Shown here one piece after another: positions 27,877 to 32,048 of a stretch of DNA of 32,048 bases. Positions within the stretch are counted from its first letter, which is position 1. The number at the start of each line of letters is the position of its first letter. The stretch spans positions 1 to 32,048 of the forward strand of contig JAEEIA010000028.1 in NCBI GenBank assembly GCA_016281125.1, given 5' to 3'. The position numbers were made by a program, and so were the translations under genes. The notes beneath the pieces are model-generated. The model had not been told where the DNA came from. It worked only from the letters and a program-made list of their open reading frames with translations, and made no database searches. Source of the DNA: Oscillospiraceae bacterium (GTDB lineage Bacteria; Bacillota; Clostridia; Oscillospirales; Ruminococcaceae).

Positions 27877-28989
27877 ATGAACGAAACGGTCAAACGGGTG
27901 ATTCTGCTCTGCGGGACAGGTGCAGTCCTGCTTGCGGGCAGGCGTGCGGTTCCGGTCATGGAGGCGGTTACGATCGGCAGGCAGCCGGAAGCGGAGGAAT
28001 CCGCTGTGCCGGAAGCAGAAACCACCGCACCGCCGGAGGACAGCGGTTCCGTGACGCAGCCGCTTCTGCTTGCACCTGCGGCGGAATCCCCGCAGCCGGA
28101 GTTTGCCGCGGAAATCATCAACATTGAATCAGACGGTTCCAAAGCGATGTGGTATTCCCGGCTGTATCAGCAGCTGGATACCGGCAGCGGCGGAGAGATC
28201 GTTGACCGGCATTTCGGGCCGCAGTCCGGCAATCTGTTTTTTACGCTGCCGGGCGGCGGACAGGTCCGCAACAGCACAGCATGGAGCAATGCCGATTTGC
28301 TGGCGGAGAGTAAAATCATGCCGGAGCTGCCGCTGAAAACGGACGGTTCGCCCATGGTGCTGATTTATCACACGCACACGACGGAAAGCTATATGCCGGA
28401 GAAAACCGGGCATTATGACGACAGCTTCAATTTCCGCACGACGGAGCCGGATAAGAACATGGTTGCGGTCGGGGATGCAATCGCGGAACAGCTGTCTGCT
28501 GCGGGAATCGGGGTTGTGCATGCGCGGGAGATTCACGATTTTCCGGTCTGGACGGGCAGTTACAGCAACAGCGCCATGACTGTCCGGGAGATTCTTGCAG
28601 AGTATCCTTCCGTCTGCATTGCGCTGGACATTCACCGGGATGCGATCTCGGATGGCAAAACGGTGGTTGCACCGGTTGCGGAGATTGACGGAAAGCAGTC
28701 CGCGCAGATTATGATTATCTCCGGCTGCGATGACGGCACCATGGGGATGCCGGATTACCGCAGGAATTTTCATCTTGCGAGCCGCTTTCAGGAAACTGCC
28801 GAAAGCATGTTTCCCGGGCTGACGCGGCCGATTCTGTTTGATTACCGGAAATACAATCAGGATCTGACGGACGGCAGCCTGCTGATTGAGGTCGGCTCGC
28901 AGGGGAACACGCTGGAGGAGGCACGCTATGCGGGAACCCTGACCGGTCAGGCGCTCAGCGCGGCAATCAGGGAGATGGCTGCGCAGTGA
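27877..28989 (+). CDS. spoIIP: Stage II sporulation protein P (SpoIIP)
   Basis: Membrane-anchored cell-wall hydrolase that, with SpoIID and SpoIIM, thins septal peptidoglycan and drives engulfment in sporulation. The 370 residues have an N-terminal anchor (about 6-22), a Pro/Glu-rich linker (30-80) and the amidase/endopeptidase domain. Metal-site motifs seen are IYHTHTTESY with His165, His167 and Glu170, the ALDIHRDA stretch and LLIEVGSQGNTLEEA near the end. AAAGGAG lies about 8 nt before the ATG at 27877. No SigA promoter is seen; CATACT at 27854-27859 resembles the start of a SigE -10, which would suit this gene, but the match is weak. A 116-residue gene follows 53 bp downstream. Confidence 0.94.
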   Translation: MNETVKRVILLCGTGAVLLAGRRAVPVMEAVTIGRQPEAEESAVPEAETTAPPEDSGSVTQPLLLAPAAESPQPEFAAEIINIESDGSKAMWYSRLYQQLDTGSGGEIVDRHFGPQSGNLFFTLPGGGQVRNSTAWSNADLLAESKIMPELPLKTDGSPMVLIYHTHTTESYMPEKTGHYDDSFNFRTTEPDKNMVAVGDAIAEQLSAAGIGVVHAREIHDFPVWTGSYSNSAMTVREILAEYPSVCIALDIHRDAISDGKTVVAPVAEIDGKQSAQIMIISGCDDGTMGMPDYRRNFHLASRFQETAESMFPGLTRPILFDYRKYNQDLTDGSLLIEVGSQGNTLEEARYAGTLTGQALSAAIREMAAQ

Positions 28990-29042
28990 CGCGGAATCCT
29001 TTATTATCATGTACCTGATATTTGTCTGATTGGAGGCTCCGT

Positions 29043-29393
29043 ATGAAACGACGCATGAAAAAAGCCGCGTTCATGGCGGCGTTCGGGTATTTATCCGTGA
29101 TGACGCTCGGCTGCGGCATGCTGAAAGCTGCGCAGAGAACCCGCCGCACGCTCTACGGCGGACAGCCGGTCATGGCGCAGGTCACAAGGCAGGCGCTGCC
29201 CGAATGCAGGCCGGTCTATACGGTTTCGCTGGGCGGGGGTGCGTGGCAGTTTTCATTTTCAACACCGGAGCGCGCTGCTGTTGAGAAAGCAGCCGAGCAG
29301 CTTCCGCCCTGTATGGGGAAGCTGCTCGTGCAGATCATATTATTTGCAGACCGTGCCGCGGATCAGACAGCCGAATGGATCAGCGGCATGTAG
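29043..29393 (+). CDS. Small exported or membrane protein of unknown function, downstream of spoIIP
   Basis: A 116-residue protein I do not recognise. A basic start (MKRRMKK) precedes a hydrophobic stretch of about 18 residues (AAFMAAFGYLSVMTLGCGML), likely a signal sequence or anchor; the GCG might be read as a lipobox but the -3 residue is not the usual Leu. The rest is amphipathic with no repeat or motif. GGAGG is 6 nt before the ATG at 29043. It lies 53 bp behind spoIIP without a terminator between, so cotranscription and a sporulation link are possible. Its 3' end overlaps the convergent gene by 31 bp. Confidence 0.62.
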   Translation: MKRRMKKAAFMAAFGYLSVMTLGCGMLKAAQRTRRTLYGGQPVMAQVTRQALPECRPVYTVSLGGGAWQFSFSTPERAAVEKAAEQLPPCMGKLLVQIILFADRAADQTAEWISGM

Positions 29394-29962
29394 GAAAATG
29401 CCTTGTCATTCTGTTCCTGATAGTATTGGTTCAGCTCGCCGCGGTAAATCAGCTTGGCATCCGGCAGATAGCGCAGATCGTCGGGCGAATACAGGCAGGG
29501 CGGTTTATCCAGCGTGACACCGCACTCCTCCAGCACGTAGGCTACAAACTGGGAGCAGACGAATTTTGTCTGCAATTCGCTTTCAATTTGCAGGCGCACG
29601 CGCAGAAGTCCGATAATGCTGTAAGAATACGCCTTGCGGCATTCCTGAAAATGCTCGATCATATGTTCAAAGTGTTCATACTGCGGTTCTGTCAGCGGAA
29701 TTTCGTAGATTTCGCAAGGGATAAAGGAAAATTTCCCGAGGGTTCCGACGCCGATCTGCTCGGTGTTGAATGTGGCGGGCAGCGGAATGGGTGTATAATT
29801 GCGGCAGAAGCTGTACAGTTCATTCAGGGAGGCATCTGCCGAAAGCGACACATGCGAATACGGCATTCTGGATAGTATGCGGATTGCGCGTGCGACGCCG
29901 GTATCCGTTCTTGTGACGACAACATAAACAGAACGGTTTTTTTCAATGATGTCTGTATGCAT
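29363..29962 (-). CDS. Permuted NlpC/P60-like (YiiX/YebB-type) papain-fold protein
   Basis: A 199-residue protein with the order expected of circularly permuted NlpC/P60 (papain-like) enzymes: an N-terminal strand VYVVVTRT, then His37 in MPYSHVSLS, and later Cys136 in KFVCSQFVAYVLEECG, the presumed nucleophile. Family members cleave or transfer amide, thioester or peptidoglycan bonds. No signal peptide is seen, so it is probably cytosolic. The start is taken at the ATG at 29962: AAAGGA lies 9 nt upstream, whereas it abuts the ATG at 29971. The assignment rests on motif order by eye; the substrate is unknown. Confidence 0.7.
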   Translation of the reverse strand: MHTDIIEKNRSVYVVVTRTDTGVARAIRILSRMPYSHVSLSADASLNELYSFCRNYTPIPLPATFNTEQIGVGTLGKFSFIPCEIYEIPLTEPQYEHFEHMIEHFQECRKAYSYSIIGLLRVRLQIESELQTKFVCSQFVAYVLEECGVTLDKPPCLYSPDDLRYLPDAKLIYRGELNQYYQEQNDKAFSYMPLIHSAV

Positions 29963-30039
29963 TCTTTGCATTCCTTTCGCGGAATTATTTGCAGGAACCG
30001 GAAAAAGAAATTTTCCTGCACAAAAATTGAAAAAAGGGG

Positions 30040-30068
30040 TTGCAAAAATTTCTGATTTCTGGTATAAT
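30040..30068 (+). promoter_or_regulatory. Promoter of tRNA-Arg
   Basis: TTGCAA (30040-30045), 17-nt spacer, perfect TATAAT (30063-30068), 21 bp before the mature tRNA 5' end. Confidence 0.85.
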
Positions 30069-30089
30069 AAGGACTGTACTCATGAATAA

Positions 30090-30166
30090 GCGCCTGTAGC
30101 TCAGCTGGATAGAGTGTCAGACTCCGACTCTGAAGGTCGTGCGTTCGAATCGCATCAGGCGTACCA
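30090..30166 (+). tRNA. tRNA-Arg (anticodon CCG)
   Basis: A 77-nt cloverleaf with encoded CCA. The acceptor stem is GCGCCTG/CAGGCGT (first pair G-U), the anticodon stem TCAGA/TCTGA with loop CTCCGAC (anticodon CCG, reading CGG), and the T arm GTGCG-TTCGAAT-CGCAT. It has its own promoter and a terminator 5 bp downstream. The 3' part is duplicated behind it (see the repeat). Confidence 0.96.
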
Positions 30167-30427
30167 ATCTAGCACTCCGGTTCCCGGGGTGCTTTTATAT
30201 TTGAAGTGCTTGGGGGATTGCGTGTCGAATCGCCTGCGGAGGCTCTCCGCTCGGATCGCATCAGGTGTACCAATCGAGCACTCCGGTTTCCGGGGTGCTT
30301 TTATATTTGAAGTGCTTGGGGGATTGCGTGTCGAATCGCCTGCGGAGGCTCTCCGCTCGAATCGCATCAGGCGTACCAATCTAGCACTCCGGTTTCCGGG
30401 GTGCTTTTGTATTATAAAGTGCTCAGG
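30145..30427 (+). repeat. 106-bp tandem repeat of the tRNA-Arg 3' end plus terminator
   Basis: Units start at 30145, 30251 and 30357 (last one partial), period exactly 106 bp. Each begins with the T-loop/acceptor 3' end of the tRNA through CCA (30145-30166, 30251-30272, 30357-30378) and then the full terminator hairpin. Between the units is TCGAATCGCCTG plus the hairpin GCGGAG-GCT-CTCCGC (30236-30250, 30342-30356). CGCCTG there can pair with CAGGCG (or CAGGTG) of the following unit. The first two units are almost identical, so the duplication looks recent. The remaining 160 bp up to the regulator gene hold only its promoter. Confidence 0.9.
30171..30196 (+). terminator. Rho-independent terminator of tRNA-Arg (first of three copies)
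   Basis: AGCACTCCGG (30171-30180), loop TTC, CCGGGGTGCT (30184-30193), one G-U pair, then TTT. Near-identical copies are at 30277-30302 and 30383-30408. Confidence 0.88.
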
Positions 30428-30512
30428 GAATTTTATTGTATGGCGCACTTGTTACTTTCCGGCGCATATCATTTGAAAAGCACGTATTTACGCACATGTA
30501 ACTTTGCATTGC

Positions 30513-30541
30513 TTGCGCAACGGCGTGTTTTGTGCTATACT
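30513..30541 (+). promoter_or_regulatory. Promoter of the XRE regulator gene
   Basis: TTGCGC (30513-30518), 17-nt spacer, TATACT (30536-30541) with TGC in front (extended -10), about 49 nt from the start codon. Confidence 0.7.
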
Positions 30542-30589
30542 CGCATCAGGGACAGGCAAAAGACCTGCCGACGAAAGGAGCTGTTTACT

Positions 30590-31033
30590 ATGCTGAATGA
30601 AAATCTGAAAATGCTGCGGAAAGAAAAAGGTTTCTCACAAGAGGAGCTTGCATCCAAAGTCCATGTCGTCCGTCAGACCGTTTCCAAATGGGAGAAGGGA
30701 CTTTCCGTGCCGGATGCCGAAATACTCGTGCAGATCGCGGACGTCTTTGAGGTGCCGGTCAGCCGGCTGCTCGGGGCGCTGCCTGCGGAATCCGAAGACG
30801 ATGCACCCGGTCAGCGCAATGAAATCGCGGAACAGCTGATGAAGATCAACGAGCAGCTGGTCATCAAAAACAACCGCACCCGCAAAATCATCAAGTGGCT
30901 TATCATCATTTTTGTGGTGATTCCCGCTGCGTTGATTCTGCTGTCCGTGCTTCTCGTGTTCCTGTTCAGAACCAATGTATCCAGTTCCGGTTCTCCGGAA
31001 ATTGAAACCGGTTACATTGAGATGCTGCTTTGA
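30590..31033 (+). CDS. XRE-family helix-turn-helix regulator with C-terminal membrane anchor
   Basis: A 147-residue protein. Residues 5-61 are a Cro/C1-type helix-turn-helix (LKMLRKEKGFSQEELASKVHVVRQTVSKWEKG...PDAEILVQIADVFEVPVSRLLG), a standard DNA-binding module. Residues 80-98 form a short polar helix and 101-126 a single strong membrane helix; about 20 residues follow outside. Many Bacillota carry such membrane-tethered XRE regulators, which may bind a small operator while held at the membrane. AAAGGAG lies about 9 nt before the ATG at 30590. The upstream in-frame extension is repeat-derived and unlikely to be translated. No partner gene is adjacent; target genes are unknown. Confidence 0.88.
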   Translation: MLNENLKMLRKEKGFSQEELASKVHVVRQTVSKWEKGLSVPDAEILVQIADVFEVPVSRLLGALPAESEDDAPGQRNEIAEQLMKINEQLVIKNNRTRKIIKWLIIIFVVIPAALILLSVLLVFLFRTNVSSSGSPEIETGYIEMLL

Positions 31034-31042
31034 GCATATCTG

Positions 31043-31069
31043 CTCCCCGCTTTCGCGGGGAGTTTTTTT
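31043..31069 (+). terminator. Rho-independent terminator of the XRE regulator gene
   Basis: Perfect 8-bp stem CTCCCCGC (31043-31050) / GCGGGGAG (31055-31062), loop TTTC, then seven T. It reaches the stop codon of the convergent metG gene. No T-run follows on the minus strand, so it acts in the plus direction only. Confidence 0.92.
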
Positions 31070-32048
31070 ATTCGTCGTCCTCTGCGGATGCAAACTGTGA
31101 TTCATGCCGCGTGAAGAAGTCCGTGCGCGGCGGCAGGAATTTCAGCTTGTGGTCAGCACCCGTGAAATAACTGACCGGTTCCAGAATCGTATCCCACGAC
31201 CAGATGCGCTCGTCAACCTGCAAGTATTCCCGCAGCTTTTCGGTGCCGATCGGCGCCATCGGGTGCAGCAGGACACCCGCAATGCGGATCATATAAAACA
31301 GATTGCTGAGCACCTGCAAGGTTTCCTCGCGGGTCTGTTCGTCGGGCTTCAGTGCCTTTGCCATGTACTTGCTGGCATTGCGGATATAGCCGTCCAGTAC
31401 ATAGGTACACTGGTGGAATGCAAATTTTGACATGTGGCGCTCATATTCAAGCACCGCTTTTTTCGCTTCTGCGAGGAATTTCTCCTCCGGCTGCAAATCC
31501 GGAAGAATGCCGTCCGTCACCTTCTGCGCGGTATAGAACGCAGTACGGATGATGCGGTTGTAGACATTCGAGAGCAGCAGGCCGTCCTTGATGACCGGAT
31601 CCTGCTCGTTCGGATCGGCGTCGGGGTTATAGGGCTTCGGCATAAAGCTGACGGAACGCTGTCCGAGGCCCAAACCGAGCCAGTGCATGCGCAGCTGTTC
31701 CGGGGTATAGTAATTGAGCAGATCGTCCGCCATCGGCGGCTTGACTGCACCGGAGCTGGATGCTTTCTTATCAAGGAACAGAATGTGGTGGTTCGCAACG
31801 ATGACCGGCATTTGCAGTTCACCCTCCGGCGGGATTGCGGTCTTTTCCGCGGCAGACTGCTGCGCCATCCACATGGCAGGCTCTGCGATGCCGTAGAAAT
31901 AGATATTATCCTGCCCGATGAACTGATACACGGTCGCATCCTTGCTGCACCAGTAATCCTGATAGCTTTCGGGATCCTTGCCCTGCGATTCGAGATACGC
32001 CTGCGTGAACGAGATCGGCGCCCAGAGCGATTCCGGCCAGACCCACAC
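31068..32048 (-). CDS. metG: Methionyl-tRNA synthetase-like class I tRNA ligase (C-terminal part)
   Basis: Charges tRNA-Met. The gene runs off the right edge; 326 residues of the C-terminal half are visible. Conserved segments are VWPESLWAPISFTQAY and IYFYGIAEPAMWMAQQ near the end of the Rossmann fold, and NHHILFLDKKASSSGAVKPPMADDLLNYYTPEQLRMHWLGLGLG, which holds the position of the KMSKS loop as KKASSS rather than KMSKS. The anticodon-binding helical bundle follows (NVYNRIIRTAFYTAQKV...), ending at FASAEDDE. No C-terminal tRNA-binding (Arc1/EMAP-like) domain is present. The start and the N-terminal HIGH motif lie outside the window. Confidence 0.88.
   Translation of the reverse strand: MWVWPESLWAPISFTQAYLESQGKDPESYQDYWCSKDATVYQFIGQDNIYFYGIAEPAMWMAQQSAAEKTAIPPEGELQMPVIVANHHILFLDKKASSSGAVKPPMADDLLNYYTPEQLRMHWLGLGLGQRSVSFMPKPYNPDADPNEQDPVIKDGLLLSNVYNRIIRTAFYTAQKVTDGILPDLQPEEKFLAEAKKAVLEYERHMSKFAFHQCTYVLDGYIRNASKYMAKALKPDEQTREETLQVLSNLFYMIRIAGVLLHPMAPIGTEKLREYLQVDERIWSWDTILEPVSYFTGADHKLKFLPPRTDFFTRHESQFASAEDDE

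Noticed and set aside
30145-30427. CRISPR array
   Set aside because: The 106-bp units are direct tandem copies without unique spacers and no cas gene is present.
30114-30476. Open frame across the tRNA and the 106-bp repeats
   Set aside because: It begins inside the tRNA and its repeated peptide is explained by the DNA repeat; no ribosome site.

Overview
The window looks like a chromosomal origin region of an anaerobic Bacillota bacterium close to Ruminococcus (Oscillospiraceae). This is inferred from a secreted leucine-rich-repeat protein ending in a type I dockerin, a SpoIIP homologue, a YfhO-family membrane protein, a DUF4830-like protein, a RemB (YaaB) gene between recF and gyrB, and moderate GC with strong AGGAGG ribosome sites. 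Species cannot be named from sequence alone.

Layout. Positions 1-8326 are mostly minus-strand housekeeping genes: the 5' half of a UgpC/MsmX-type ABC ATPase, an RsuA-type pseudouridine synthase, nrdR, a sugar-isomerase-like TIM barrel, secD-secF, purB and two small unknown genes; a DUF4830-like gene is the one plus-strand exception. Positions 8451-22178 form a long leftward block: dnaA, a putative oriC with DnaA boxes, dnaN, the S4-domain gene yaaA, recF, remB, gyrB, two YcxB-like membrane proteins, gyrA, a small membrane protein, deoC, a phosphopantetheinyl transferase and a short-chain dehydrogenase. Divergent from dnaA, where rpmH often sits in Bacillota, is a large YfhO protein with a C-terminal SHOCT-like segment. 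Then come the dockerin protein (minus), spoIIP and a small unknown gene (plus), a permuted NlpC/P60-like protein (minus), tRNA-Arg(CCG), a membrane-anchored XRE regulator (plus) and the C-terminal half of a methionyl-tRNA synthetase (minus).

How the genes work together. The block from dnaA to gyrA covers initiation, the sliding clamp, gap repair and supercoiling. It is co-oriented away from the putative origin at about 20.34-20.80 kb. SecD and SecF drive late steps of protein export. No plasmid, phage, insertion sequence or CRISPR array is visible.

The most unusual signals are not protein genes. (1) A family of three intergenic palindromic repeats (6180-6317, 8371-8450, 25831-25927) shares a hairpin whose stem changes are compensated. 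Each copy has its GGTATCTCC-type end within 0-4 nt of a minus-strand stop codon. (2) Behind tRNA-Arg there is a 106-bp tandem repeat. Each unit carries the tRNA 3' end including CCA and a full terminator; the downstream units can also refold into a tRNA-like acceptor stem. (3) GyrA and GyrB both carry unusual residues at quinolone-pocket positions.
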